From Acidimicrobiia bacterium (GTDB taxonomy: Bacteria; Actinomycetota; Acidimicrobiia; Spongiisociales; ZC4RG35): a stretch of DNA of 64,000 nucleotides. Each line of letters starts with the position of its first letter. Position 1 is the stretch's first letter. The translations under genes and the position numbers were made by a program. The notes below the pieces were generated by a model. That model saw nothing but the letters and a program-made list of their open reading frames with translations, did no database searches and was not told where the DNA came from. Shown here in pieces: positions 1 through 8,442 of the stretch. The stretch is taken from NCBI GenBank assembly GCA_028284765.1, contig JANQRA010000003.1:1-64000 (forward strand). Reading direction: 5' to 3'.

Positions 1-212
1 CGGACGACCGCCTCCCAGGCGGTTTCGAAAGCGGGCCTGCTGAGGTCGCCTTTGATCTCAATCAGGTGTTGGACGACATAGAGATCGCTCGAGTCCGAGA
101 GGAGACTCTCGAAGAGCATCGCCTCCTGAAGTGGTGTGAGGGGATATTCCGCTTCGATCGAGCCTTGTTCGCGTAAGAGTTGGATAGAAGTTTGCGGACG
201 CGAATCAGCCAT
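1..212 (-). CDS. Non-ribosomal peptide synthetase, N-terminal fragment (condensation domain)
   Basis: This is the first 70 codons of a large gene leaving the window on the left. The translation starts MADSRPQTS at the ATG at 212. It then carries the opening motif of NRPS condensation domains, YPLTPLQEAMLFESLL, followed by the usual first strand and helix (VQHLIEIKGDLSRPAFETAW). Condensation domains join aminoacyl or peptidyl units held on carrier proteins. An N-terminal C domain suggests a module that receives an upstream acyl or peptidyl chain, or an internal subunit of an assembly line. It is divergent from the phosphopantetheinyl transferase at 407, which could activate its carrier domains. 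No clear Shine-Dalgarno precedes the ATG. The family call is firm; the product is unknown. Confidence 0.85.
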   Translation of the reverse strand, partial: MADSRPQTSIQLLREQGSIEAEYPLTPLQEAMLFESLLSDSSDLYVVQHLIEIKGDLSRPAFETAWEAVV

Positions 213-406
213 CGTTCGTGTATCGGGGAACGATTTCAGATTGGCCATTCCTGCCTCCTCGGCACCTCCGCCCCACATGGCCATGGGTGTCCCGGTTTTC
301 CCAGCCAAACACTAGCCGGACCGCCTCTCAGAGAGACAGCCGGCCACCCAACGTGAACATGTCTGCGGCTTTGTCTTTGTCTATTCGTTCGCGACCTCGG
401 TTTCGG

Positions 407-1147
407 ATGCCTGGTCAGCAAGGTCAGACAGAGAAGTCCTACTGTCTTCCCATCGATGGGCAGAGTGTGACGAGCCGGCTCCGCGGTCTGGACCGATTAC
501 TCCAGGTGCTTCCGGAGACAGTGCATAGCGCTGTGCTGGCTGAGGGCGACCAGCCGCAAGATCAGCTTCACCCGGAAGAAGCGAGTTCGATCAGCGATCG
601 AGCAGTCGCGCGACGTGTCGAGTCTTTCCGTCTCGGCCGGGCTGCAGCGCGCACTGCGTTGGAGAGCTTGGGAGCTGGCAGACCGCCGATACCAGTTGGA
701 GAGAACAGGGAGCCGATCTGGCCTGATGGGATCGTCGGTTCGATCTCTCACGCCGGCGGATATGCAGTCGCAGTTGTCGCACACACCACGGATATCGCGG
801 TGCTGGGCGTCGATCTCGAAGAGAAGCAGACCTTCTCGGGTTTGAAGGAGCGGGTGGCCTTCGGTGAGGAGCTGAAGTGGCTGGAGGGCCTGGATCCTGC
901 CGAGGTCGACTCGGCAACGTTTGAGATCTTCTCTGCCAAGGAGGCGGTCTTTAAGGCCTTCTATCCACGGGTGCGGCGCTACTTCGGGTTCGAAGCGGCC
1001 CATCTCAAGCGAGCCGACTCGGGTGCGTTCTACGTCGCCAGGCTCATCCAGGACCTTGACCCTGACTACCCGCCTTCACGCGGCTTTCAGGTAGATATCG
1101 GTTGGCACGAGAACCTGGTCATGGCCACGGTCTGCCTCGATCGCTGA
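407..1147 (+). CDS. 4'-phosphopantetheinyl transferase (Sfp/EntD type)
   Basis: The enzyme would move phosphopantetheine from CoA to a serine on carrier proteins, switching them to the holo form. It carries the Mg/CoA motifs of the superfamily: GSISHAGGYAVAVVA, VLGVDLEE (metal-binding Asp and Glu) and FEIFSAKEAVFKAFYP. The upstream block ESFRLGRAAARTALESLG matches the EntD-like N-terminal half. The start is uncertain. The frame is open from a GTG at 218, but homology appears to begin near codon 95 of that frame. ATG 407 (246 aa) is a compromise; ATG 359, GTG 467 or GTG 521 are possible, and none has a convincing ribosome site. It is divergent from the NRPS gene and convergent with the ABC exporter, so a shared biosynthetic role is likely. 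Confidence 0.85.
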   Translation: MPGQQGQTEKSYCLPIDGQSVTSRLRGLDRLLQVLPETVHSAVLAEGDQPQDQLHPEEASSISDRAVARRVESFRLGRAAARTALESLGAGRPPIPVGENREPIWPDGIVGSISHAGGYAVAVVAHTTDIAVLGVDLEEKQTFSGLKERVAFGEELKWLEGLDPAEVDSATFEIFSAKEAVFKAFYPRVRRYFGFEAAHLKRADSGAFYVARLIQDLDPDYPPSRGFQVDIGWHENLVMATVCLDR

Positions 1148-1152
1148 CTCGG

Positions 1153-2910
1153 TCAGATACCGACGAGACGTCTGAACTCCGGAACTGAGTCCGCCAGTTC
1201 TTCGTACTTCCCAACTTGAACGACACGTCCGCCGCTGAGCATCACAACTCGATCTGAGGATTCGATCGGTGCGAGGCGATGGGAGACGACAACCGTCGTC
1301 ATGCCGTCCCTCACCGTTTTGAAGTTCGTCAGGAGGGCAGCCTCCGTGGCGGCGTCGACGTCTGATGTCGCCTCGTCGAGGATCAGCAGCTGAGGATCCC
1401 GGAACAGACTCCTCGCAATTGCGATGCGCTGTCGTTGTCCCCCCGAAACCAGCTTTCCGGCTTCACCAACAGGTGTGTCCAGGCCGTCGGTAAGTGACTG
1501 CACCCAGTCGCCCAACTCGGCTTGTTCGAGCGCCAACGTGATCCTGTCGTCCTTCGAGTTGTCGGCTGTGCCGAACGCAACGTTGTCTCGGAGGGTCCCG
1601 TCGATCAGGACCACATGCTGGGAGACCACCCCAACCTGGTCCCTCCAGCCTGCGGGCGTCGACTCGGAGCCGTCGACGAGGATTGACCCTGTGTCTGGAT
1701 CGAGCAGCCGAAGCAGCAGGTCGATCAGCGTGCTTTTGCCGGCTCCCGAGGTTCCAACCACGGCGATCATCTCGCCACGATTGATTCGAAGATCGACATC
1801 CTGCAGCGCAGGTACCTCCGCTCCCGGGTAGGTGAAATTGACCCTCGACAACTCGATGGTCTCCCGGAAGAGATCCCCCTGGCTCGCACCCTGAGTGCCT
1901 GGCTCCGCTGGTATTGCGACGGCCGACAATTTGAGATCTTCAGCGACGTTTTCGACTGACTGCTGCCCGAAGCGGATGCTATTTGCAGAGGACACGATCT
2001 TGTTGGCGGATGGAATGATCCGCAGCGTGGCGTAGGCAAACACCCCGAGGAGGGGTACCAACTCGTTGAAGGATTGGCCTGACTGAACCAGGCCGACCAA
2101 AGCCAGTAGGCCAGCAAGGATCACGAAGTGCAGAAGTCTCGAAGGTATGGCTGCCAGGGTGAAACGAGAGATTCTCAGGCGTGCTTCGGTCTCGCGATCT
2201 GAGGTGAACTTGGCGTCGAAGAAGTCCTCTGCACCGTAGGCCTTGACATCTCTGAGACTCTCAAACGAATCGCGGAGGTTGCCCAGCAACGTCCCCATCA
2301 CTCTTTCGGAACGCCGACCGAGGTTGCGCAACCGGGGCTGGATAAGCCTGAGGATGAGAATCAGGACTGAGGCGGCCACCCCAATGGCCACCAGCGTCAA
2401 CCAGGGCGAAATGATCACCAAAAGAGCCACAAGCGTGATCAGCACCGGGAGCTGGATGACTATCGCCAGGAAAGGCCGGACAACATCGCCCGCAGCTCGG
2501 TCGACGCTCAACACGGCCGTCCTCACTAGTTCGCTCGAATTCCGTGTGAGATGAAAACGATATGGCGCGTACAAGTAGCGACGGTGAAGAAGGGCGGATA
2601 CGTTCGCGGAACTCGTCTGCACCACCTTCTCCTGGTAGTAGAGGGCGGCCAATGTGACGACCTCGCGCAGGAGGAACGCAGATCCGGCAATAACCAGGAG
2701 CCAAACGAGTTCGATATCGGGAACCGGCAGGGGTAGGTCGGTATCTACGGAACCTCCTGAGGCAGCGAAGTCGAGGATGCCGAATATCAGTACGGCAGTG
2801 ATGTATTCGGTCGCTGCCCCCAACAAGGCGAGTCCCACGACCGCGACCCATTTGAGTCTTTCGCCAGCTGGCATGAACACCGCAAGTGCGGTGCGAACAG
2901 TGTCGAGCAT
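1153..2910 (-). CDS. ABC transporter, fused membrane and ATPase domains (exporter type)
   Basis: A 585-residue half-transporter of the MsbA/PglK-like exporter fold. Residues 20-310 form the transmembrane domain, with hydrophobic spans near 22-45, 68-85, 145-190 and 258-295. The ATPase follows: Walker A GTSGAGKST at 386-394, ABC signature LVSGGQRQR from 488, Walker B LLILDEATSDVD from 508 and the H-loop His at 544. It should act as a homodimer, or with another half, and pump a lipid, glycan or peptide out of the cell. Between a PPTase/NRPS pair and a glycosyltransferase group, it could export the peptide product or flip a glycolipid. The substrate cannot be read from the sequence. ATG 2910 is the natural start. 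Confidence 0.9.
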   Translation of the reverse strand: MLDTVRTALAVFMPAGERLKWVAVVGLALLGAATEYITAVLIFGILDFAASGGSVDTDLPLPVPDIELVWLLVIAGSAFLLREVVTLAALYYQEKVVQTSSANVSALLHRRYLYAPYRFHLTRNSSELVRTAVLSVDRAAGDVVRPFLAIVIQLPVLITLVALLVIISPWLTLVAIGVAASVLILILRLIQPRLRNLGRRSERVMGTLLGNLRDSFESLRDVKAYGAEDFFDAKFTSDRETEARLRISRFTLAAIPSRLLHFVILAGLLALVGLVQSGQSFNELVPLLGVFAYATLRIIPSANKIVSSANSIRFGQQSVENVAEDLKLSAVAIPAEPGTQGASQGDLFRETIELSRVNFTYPGAEVPALQDVDLRINRGEMIAVVGTSGAGKSTLIDLLLRLLDPDTGSILVDGSESTPAGWRDQVGVVSQHVVLIDGTLRDNVAFGTADNSKDDRITLALEQAELGDWVQSLTDGLDTPVGEAGKLVSGGQRQRIAIARSLFRDPQLLILDEATSDVDAATEAALLTNFKTVRDGMTTVVVSHRLAPIESSDRVVMLSGGRVVQVGKYEELADSVPEFRRLVGI

Positions 2911-2959
2911 GAGGCTCCCCGCAATGATTCGCCCTTGAGCAAACTAGGACGTTCCCTTT

Positions 2960-2974
2960 ACCTGTCCAACAGGT
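2960..2974. promoter_or_regulatory. Perfect 15-bp inverted repeat in a divergent intergenic region
   Basis: ACCTGT-CCA-ACAGGT lies in the 112-bp gap between the ABC exporter (start 2910) and the divergent gene at 3023. It could be an operator for either gene. Only the symmetry is seen; no regulator is assigned. Confidence 0.35.
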
Positions 2975-3010
2975 TCGCAGGCCACGGGTGGTAATGAGAT
3001 CGGAGGGCGG

Positions 3011-3016
3011 TAGCTT
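3011..3016 (+). promoter_or_regulatory. -10 box of a probable leaderless transcript
   Basis: TAGCTT ends 6 nt before the ATG at 3023 and no Shine-Dalgarno is present, so transcription would start at or next to the start codon. The same layout recurs at many starts in this window. Confidence 0.5.
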
Positions 3017-3022
3017 CTGCGC

Positions 3023-3673
3023 ATGATCCGACTCAAAGGTTCAAATCGGGTCTCGATAGCTCGGGGCCGGCGTCGCGTGACCGTCGCTTATGCCCACTCG
3101 GGTAGTCAGAGCTATGTCTATTTCGTGCTCAACGGCACCCGACTCGTTGGCGCACTCCATCTGCCGGAGGGCGATCTCAGCACGGCGGTGGGGAGTCCGC
3201 TGACTACTAAATCCGACGACTCCGATCTCGACGCAGGCTCAGCTCGAGCGGTCGACGGGTATCTGGTGAACCATTTCCGTGTCCACTCCGGGTCTGGCGA
3301 GGTGACGATTCGTTTTGGCAAGATGGTCAAGCGTCAGACCTCGGCGGGGCCCTACGTGATCGTGGACTATGCCGCCTCAGATCTAGAGGTTGAGCGTCCC
3401 GCTTCGCTCAGAGTCCAATTCGACGCCCTCCACGAAATCGACCACCACGGTGGAGCCTCGATGATCGTGATGGTCTCCCGAGGATGGGCGGGCCTCTATC
3501 GGCACGAGGAGTCGACGATCGATATCGATGGGAGTCAGGACGATGTGGTCGACGTGACGGAGGGCACGTTCATCGTGGATCTTCGGGCAAGTGTCGAGCA
3601 AGTAGGCCGTCTCATCCGGGGCAAGTTCAGGGGCGCTCGCAAACGGTTGAAGGCGGTCCGGGGCAAAGCCTGA
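3023..3673 (+). CDS. Uncharacterised beta-rich protein
   Basis: A 216-residue protein not recognised as a known family. It has no signal peptide or membrane segment. The composition suggests mostly beta strands: alternating stretches such as RRVTVAYAHSGSQSYVYFV and GSGEVTIRFGKMV, then an acidic strand region near 170-190 and a basic tail (GKFRGARKRLKAVRGKA) that could bind nucleic acid or a membrane surface. It is divergent from the ABC exporter and convergent with the glycosyltransferase-like gene at 3677, with only 3 bp between them. A TAGCTT box 6 nt before the ATG supports this start. It may belong to the same accessory cluster; function is unknown. Confidence 0.75.
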   Translation: MIRLKGSNRVSIARGRRRVTVAYAHSGSQSYVYFVLNGTRLVGALHLPEGDLSTAVGSPLTTKSDDSDLDAGSARAVDGYLVNHFRVHSGSGEVTIRFGKMVKRQTSAGPYVIVDYAASDLEVERPASLRVQFDALHEIDHHGGASMIVMVSRGWAGLYRHEESTIDIDGSQDDVVDVTEGTFIVDLRASVEQVGRLIRGKFRGARKRLKAVRGKA

Positions 3674-3676
3674 CCT

Positions 3677-4567
3677 CTACTTGATCGTCCGCCGACGCTC
3701 GGGAAAGAACTCGCCGGGCTGGTCAGGCTCCCATAGGTTGCTGATGCCCTTTTCTGCGAGCAGTACCACTGCCTCTTCTGTGAGCATGCCCATCTCCGAA
3801 GCGTGGACGTAGCTGATGAGGGGGTCCCCTGAGAACGTCGCGATGCGGTATCGCCCATCGGATCCGTTGGAGCTGGTTCGCCACTTGATGTACTCCGAGC
3901 AGAATTGTTCTTGCTGAAGGGGTTTCACTCGGCGAAAGAGTGAGGCGGCTGCGGCCATCTCATATAGAAACGACGTCCTGAAGATGGTGGTGTGGTGACT
4001 GAAGGCGTACGGGCGACAGCCGAACCACCGCACCGCAGACTCGACTGGCCGGTCACCGAGGATGGTGCAGGTTCGCTCCAATTCGTCTGTTGCATCGGGG
4101 GCATCGGCTAGGTCGGCCAGTTTGAGGGCGTCGAGTTCGTGGCGCTCCATCAGCTCCAGGTAGTTGTCGAGCTCGGATCGACTGATCGGGGTGTCGATCC
4201 ACATGTCTTCTTGGAGATAGAGCACGTACTTGAAACCAGACTTCTGGACGTGGCGGACTGCTCTCTTCATCCGGTCCCCGAACCGGCCCGAGCCGGTCAA
4301 TAACGGTGTCACCGGTCCTTGTGTCATCGGAGTCTCTTCGGAAGCGAAGAAGAGCGGAACCCCGAAGGGCAGGTTTTCGGTAGTGAATCGAACCACTGGC
4401 TTCCAGAAGCGTTTGTAGCCATCGAAGCTGTGGATGAGCACTGCCAGTGACCGATCGTCGGGTGGCCGGGTCCTTCCGAGTCTGAGAATTGCTCTGACGA
4501 GAATCCATCCCGATGCTCGCACCAGTCTCTCCAGCGGGTCTCGCCATCTGCTCACTGAATCGCGCAC
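3677..4567 (-). CDS. Putative glycosyltransferase-like protein, paralogue 1
   Basis: A 296-residue protein clearly paralogous to its upstream neighbour at 4568. Shared blocks are LIHSFDGYKRFWKP, PLFFASEETP, KYVLYLQEDMW, a conserved WFGC/SHRxxFSHHTTIFR-type block and RIATFSGDPLISYVHAS. The QED motif after a hydrophobic strand resembles the acidic metal/nucleotide-sugar motif of GT-A glycosyltransferases, but I cannot assign a CAZy family. There is no signal peptide. It starts with GTG directly after the TGA of the upstream paralogue (stop 4568-4570, start 4567), so translation is coupled. It is the last gene of the GT8 operon. Confidence 0.65.
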   Translation of the reverse strand: MRDSVSRWRDPLERLVRASGWILVRAILRLGRTRPPDDRSLAVLIHSFDGYKRFWKPVVRFTTENLPFGVPLFFASEETPMTQGPVTPLLTGSGRFGDRMKRAVRHVQKSGFKYVLYLQEDMWIDTPISRSELDNYLELMERHELDALKLADLADAPDATDELERTCTILGDRPVESAVRWFGCRPYAFSHHTTIFRTSFLYEMAAAASLFRRVKPLQQEQFCSEYIKWRTSSNGSDGRYRIATFSGDPLISYVHASEMGMLTEEAVVLLAEKGISNLWEPDQPGEFFPERRRTIK

Positions 4568-5431
4568 TCAATCATCAGTGAGGAGTAGCCCCATCGGATC
4601 GATCCGGTCAATTTCGGGGTCGTCTGCCAACAGGTTCCGCGCCTCATCGGTGAGGCGTCCCTCAGCGCTGGCGTGAACGTATTCGACTACAGGTTCTCCG
4701 GAGAAGACCGCTATCCGGTAGCGCTTGTTGTCGCCGCTCTCGGTCTTGATGCGCGGTTTCAGGTAGGCGCTCGCGAAGCGCTCCTGGTCGAGTGGTGAGG
4801 TCTTGCCGAACAGCCTGGCGACATACGCACTCTCAAGCAGGAATCTGATTCTGAAGATGCTCACGTGGTGTGACAGAGCGAACCGGTGGCTACCGAACCA
4901 TCTGAAATCCTCCGCAGGCTCTTCGCTCCCGATCGGTCCTGAGTTGAGCCGGATGTCTTCCATGTCGTCTACGAACGGCTGCTTCCCGAGTTTCAGGCAG
5001 TCGATCTCATGGCTTTCGATCATTCCCATCAACTCGTCAATTAGTTCTTGTCGGAGTGGACGAGTGAGCCACATGTCCTCCTGGAGATAGAACACGTATT
5101 CGAAGCCAAAGGACTCGAGTCGTCGGAGAGAGGTGATCAACCGACTCACATATGTGCCGGGTCCCGTCGTCATCGCTTCCACTCGACCGGGGGAGTAGGG
5201 GATCGTCTCGCTGGCGAAGTAGATGGGAACCGATGTAGGCACGCTCGCCATGGTGTAGTGAACCGCTGGCGACCAGAACCTCTGATAGCCATCGAAGCTA
5301 TGGACTAGGACCGCGATCCGCTTGCTCGGGTCGGGTCTTGGGAGGAACCTGAGGCCGCTGCGGGTCAACGACCAAGCCAGAGTTCTAGTTGAGTCCTTTG
5401 CCGAGCGGGCCACGTGGTTGAGGCTCTTCAT
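4568..5431 (-). CDS. Putative glycosyltransferase-like protein, paralogue 2
   Basis: A 287-residue protein with the same order of motifs as the gene at 3677: AVLVHSFDGYQRFWSP, PIYFASETIP, EYVFYLQEDMW, HRFALSHHVSIFR and RIAVFSGEPVVEYVHAS. The pair most simply arose by tandem duplication. The hydrophobic strand ending in QED is compatible with a GT-A-type fold, which is an inference. Its ATG at 5431 overlaps the TGA of the double-GT8 gene (ATGA), so the three genes form one coupled operon that probably builds or decorates a surface glycan, or glycosylates a product of the nearby cluster. Confidence 0.65.
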   Translation of the reverse strand: MKSLNHVARSAKDSTRTLAWSLTRSGLRFLPRPDPSKRIAVLVHSFDGYQRFWSPAVHYTMASVPTSVPIYFASETIPYSPGRVEAMTTGPGTYVSRLITSLRRLESFGFEYVFYLQEDMWLTRPLRQELIDELMGMIESHEIDCLKLGKQPFVDDMEDIRLNSGPIGSEEPAEDFRWFGSHRFALSHHVSIFRIRFLLESAYVARLFGKTSPLDQERFASAYLKPRIKTESGDNKRYRIAVFSGEPVVEYVHASAEGRLTDEARNLLADDPEIDRIDPMGLLLTDD

Positions 5432-7287
5432 TTTCGCCTGAGCGCTTTGCTCAACTTCTTCCTGCGGAGAACAACGGAGTAGGGCGCAAGGGTCTCAATC
5501 AGTGCGGGTCGAAGCCGATACCTGTCGGGCTTGATCTCCCATCCAATGCTCTCGGCCGCCCTCTGATACTCGCGACCAAACGGTGATCCCCAGGGTCGTG
5601 AGGTCCACGGCTTGGTTGGGCCTTTGTAGTGCACGATGTGCGTCTCCCACGAGAGACGATCGAGGCGTAGGCCGGGCCAATTCCATTTGCTCCAGTCCAG
5701 CGGGAGCCATTCCTTCCAGAGCACGACATTGAGTAGGTCCTGGTCGGCCAACACAAAGGAGTCGGGCACATTGTGTGCCATCAGCCTGGTTCCAACAGAA
5801 TCGCTGCGCCAACGCTCCATGTCGATGGCAAGCACGCCGGAGTTGAAGTACGCCACAGCGTCTGGAATCGGAGAGTCGGCGAGAAAGTCATGGCTGGGAG
5901 CCTGGGCCATTCCCCAGGATTGCCTTCCGCGATGAAGCGGGTTGGGCTCTTCGATACACGCCGCGAAGACTCGCCCTTCGAGGTCCAAGCCGAAGAGTGG
6001 GGCGATCGTTTTCCGCGTCAGGGTGTCTGCATCGACATAGACGACTCGGCCGAGATGATCCGGTAGGAGCTCGGCGATGCCGATCCTTGCCCAGGCAGCC
6101 GGGGGCATTTGCGGAGGCAGGTCTCTGGTGAATGCGGTCGCATCGACCACTTCAACCCGCCTTGGCTCGAGCACGCCCTTGATGCGCTCGATTGAGGCTT
6201 TGGAGAGGTCGACACCGAGGACGTACGCCGGGGTGTCCGAAGGCGAGTGCTCCAGGGCCGTCTTGGCCGCCACCAAACCGGGCATCAGGTAGTGCTCATC
6301 GAAGGCAACGACCAGGGCCCTCGCTCCGTCCCCATCGTTGCCAGGACGTGACGTCGCTGGCGGAGCCGATGCGGGACCTCTGCCAACTCTTCTTGCGATC
6401 CTCTTTCTGCGGAGCACCAGCGAGTACGGAGCGAACGTCTCAATCAGTCCACTCTGGACTCGCTCTCTCTTCGGTTCAGGCTCCCATCCAAGACTCTTGG
6501 CTGCCGCGAGGTATTCGCCACGAAACGGGGACCCCAGCGGCTGACTGAGCCAGGGCTTGGGGGAGTCGACGTAGTGGACGACGTGGCTGTCCCAAGCGTC
6601 GGCGTCTTTGAGGTATCCGGGCCAGTTCCAGGTTTGCCATTCGATCGGTAGCCAGTCTTCGGCCAACTCTTGGTTCATCGCATCCTGGTCGAGCAAGAAG
6701 TACGCCTCGGGCAGGTTCGCGGCGATCGAGAACAGCCGACTCTCGACTCCGCTTTCCCGCCACCGCTGGAGGTCGATCGACATGACGCCGGTGTTGAAGT
6801 ACCCGTAGACGTCGGGCACTTGGCTGCTCGCCGCGTAGGAGTGTGTCGAGTCTGGACTCTGTCCCCACTCGTGCCGGGCCCGGTGTGTCGGCATCGGCAC
6901 CTCGAGGCAAGCTGCAAGGGTTCTGCCCTCCAGGTCGAGGTCGAAGAGGGGCTCTAAGTCGCCCCGGGTGAATGTGTCAGCGTCGAGGTAGAGCGCCCGC
7001 TCTATCCGATTGGGGAGCATCGACCCGATCCCGATTCGCGCCCACGCAGCGTTAGATATGTGGCTCCACTCAGGGAAGGCGTCGGCGAAGTCGGCCGCGT
7101 CCAGAATCGTCGTGCGGGACTCGGGGGTTCGCTTCTGGATCTCTCTGATCGCTTCGGGTGAGAGGTCCACGCCCAGAACGAACAACTCCACATCTTCTGG
7201 AGAGTTCTGAAGGCCCGTCACGACCGCCAGGAGTCCCGGCATGAGGTAGTTCTCGTCGAAGGCGGTGACGATGGCGCGTGTTGACAT
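5428..7287 (-). CDS. Glycosyltransferase with two tandem GT8 domains
   Basis: A 619-residue protein made of two homologous GT8 (glycogenin/LgtC-like) domains, about 1-290 and 322-619, joined by a Pro/Ala/Gly-rich linker (about 300-320). Each has the GT8 metal motif DAD (YLDADT, D102/D104; YVDADT, D419/D421), the middle motif (YFNTGVMSIDL; YFNSGVLAIDM), the DQD motif and the C-terminal HYxxxxKPW motif. Both therefore look active and would transfer a sugar from a UDP-sugar with retention. The open frame runs upstream through both tRNA genes, so that extension is rejected. ATG 7287, or GTG 7290 with TACACT just upstream, is the likely start. It leads the three-gene glycosyltransferase operon. 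Confidence 0.85.
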   Translation of the reverse strand: MSTRAIVTAFDENYLMPGLLAVVTGLQNSPEDVELFVLGVDLSPEAIREIQKRTPESRTTILDAADFADAFPEWSHISNAAWARIGIGSMLPNRIERALYLDADTFTRGDLEPLFDLDLEGRTLAACLEVPMPTHRARHEWGQSPDSTHSYAASSQVPDVYGYFNTGVMSIDLQRWRESGVESRLFSIAANLPEAYFLLDQDAMNQELAEDWLPIEWQTWNWPGYLKDADAWDSHVVHYVDSPKPWLSQPLGSPFRGEYLAAAKSLGWEPEPKRERVQSGLIETFAPYSLVLRRKRIARRVGRGPASAPPATSRPGNDGDGARALVVAFDEHYLMPGLVAAKTALEHSPSDTPAYVLGVDLSKASIERIKGVLEPRRVEVVDATAFTRDLPPQMPPAAWARIGIAELLPDHLGRVVYVDADTLTRKTIAPLFGLDLEGRVFAACIEEPNPLHRGRQSWGMAQAPSHDFLADSPIPDAVAYFNSGVLAIDMERWRSDSVGTRLMAHNVPDSFVLADQDLLNVVLWKEWLPLDWSKWNWPGLRLDRLSWETHIVHYKGPTKPWTSRPWGSPFGREYQRAAESIGWEIKPDRYRLRPALIETLAPYSVVLRRKKLSKALRRK

Positions 7288-7352
7288 CACGTTGGAGTGT
7301 ATGGACGCCCGGCGCACGCACCGAATGCTCAGGCCGGGCTCGACTGTTTGGG

Positions 7353-7425
7353 TGGTCAGGGACGGCGTCGATCCGTCGACCTCCGGTTTTTCAGACCGGC
7401 GCTCTACCAACTGAGCTACCTGACC
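7353..7425 (-). tRNA. tRNA-Phe (GAA)
   Basis: On the minus strand a 73-nt cloverleaf is complete. The acceptor GGTCAGG pairs with CCTGACC, the D-arm is GCTC...GAGC, the anticodon stem is CCGGT/ACCGG with loop CTGAAAA (anticodon GAA), and the T-arm is GACGG/CCGTC with an ATCGACG loop. The discriminator is A. CCA is not encoded. Confidence 0.93.
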
Positions 7426-7455
7426 CAACACCGGACCCCTTGTTTGGGGTTCGGT

Positions 7456-7533
7456 TGGCGGGCACGACGGGATTTGAACCCGCGACCTCCGGCTTGACAG
7501 GCCGGCGAACACTCCAGACTGTTCTACGCGCCC
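7456..7533 (-). tRNA. tRNA-Asp (GTC)
   Basis: The acceptor GGGCGCG pairs with CGTGCCC (one G-U), the D-stem is GAAC/GTTC, the anticodon stem is CCGGC/GCCGG with loop CTGTCAA (anticodon GTC), and the T-arm is CGGG/CCCG with loop TTCAAAT. The discriminator G is followed by CCA in the DNA (7456-7458). It lies 30 bp upstream of tRNA-Phe and is probably co-transcribed with it. Confidence 0.93.
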
Positions 7534-7589
7534 TGGAGACTGTCACCAAGTTCGGCGACCGGAGAAGTATATCGGTCGCGCTGGCCTGC

Positions 7590-8384
7590 TCAATATCGAA
7601 AACGGGAGGAGATGCCACGCGTCGCCACAGTGAGGATTGGCACCGATGACAGGAAGTGGCGGTCCTGAATGTCAGCCTCTCCGAGGGACGAGATCCAAGC
7701 GGCCCCTTCTGCGGCGTCAATGGCTCCTGATCCCTCAGCGAAGGCAACCATCAGGCGAGAAACCCCCCAGCCGAAGAGTTCGGGCACGAATCGGCGATTG
7801 ACGATCGTGACGGGGGTCTGTTCAACGCCTTCAAACCCCGCCCGCTGGAGCAGATTCGGAAGTGCAACGGGCAGATTCGGGTGGGGACAGTGCAGGTCCC
7901 ATGCGGCGAGGATCCGTTCGGTCAGGGCTTCGTCCCCACCAGCCCAGAAGAGGGCGCTCCAGTTCGTTGCCACGTTGACGAACCTTCCGCCGGGAGAAGT
8001 CACCCGAGCTAGCTCTTCGAGTGCCGTATCGACGTCGCCTACGTACTCAAGCACCTGGGTGCTAACTGTTGAGTCGAAGCTGGCATCGTCGAGGTCGAGA
8101 TCGACGACATCACCCGTGCTCACCTGAACTTGAGGGAGGTCTGCGCACAATCTCGACGCTGCGTCGACCTGATCGGCAGACAGATCTACGCCGTGAGCCA
8201 GGCCCGTGCCTCCGACTGCGTTCGCCACCTGCTGAAGGAGAAGTCCATGACCGCAGCCGACCTCGAGCACACGATCTCCGGGCTGGGCGTCGAGGGCCTG
8301 CATGACGATCTCCCGTCGATCGTCCATGTCCTGGCAAGCGGCTAGTTGCTGCTGGATGGATGCGAGGTCGCCCGAATAGTCCAT
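7590..8384 (-). CDS. Class I SAM-dependent methyltransferase
   Basis: A 264-residue Rossmann-fold methyltransferase. SAM motif I is VLEVGCGHGLLLQQVA; motif II carries GVDLSADQV (acidic Asp for the ribose); the following strands read VQVSTGDVVDLDL and FDSTVSTQVLEYV. A C-terminal substrate-binding region follows. The family resembles UbiE/ArsM-like and small-molecule methyltransferases; the substrate is unknown. I chose ATG 8384 because the protein family begins near MDYSGDLASIQ and the longer frame would run into the divergent gene at 8443. It stands alone between the tRNA pair and the MDR dehydrogenase. Confidence 0.85.
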   Translation of the reverse strand: MDYSGDLASIQQQLAACQDMDDRREIVMQALDAQPGDRVLEVGCGHGLLLQQVANAVGGTGLAHGVDLSADQVDAASRLCADLPQVQVSTGDVVDLDLDDASFDSTVSTQVLEYVGDVDTALEELARVTSPGGRFVNVATNWSALFWAGGDEALTERILAAWDLHCPHPNLPVALPNLLQRAGFEGVEQTPVTIVNRRFVPELFGWGVSRLMVAFAEGSGAIDAAEGAAWISSLGEADIQDRHFLSSVPILTVATRGISSRFRY

Positions 8385-8442
8385 GCAGTTTGTGAGCCTA
8401 TGCGGCGCGCCGCCGCACCGACCGTTCAGCCACAATGCACCA

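Noticed and set aside
3035-3055. tRNA T-arm-like sequence AGGTTCAAATC
   Set aside because: No acceptor, D or anticodon stem can be built around it; it lies inside the coding region at 3023.
7288-7512. Upstream extension of the double-GT8 reading frame
   Set aside because: It translates two complete tRNA genes and a spacer; the GT8 domain begins at MSTRAIVTAFDENY (7287).
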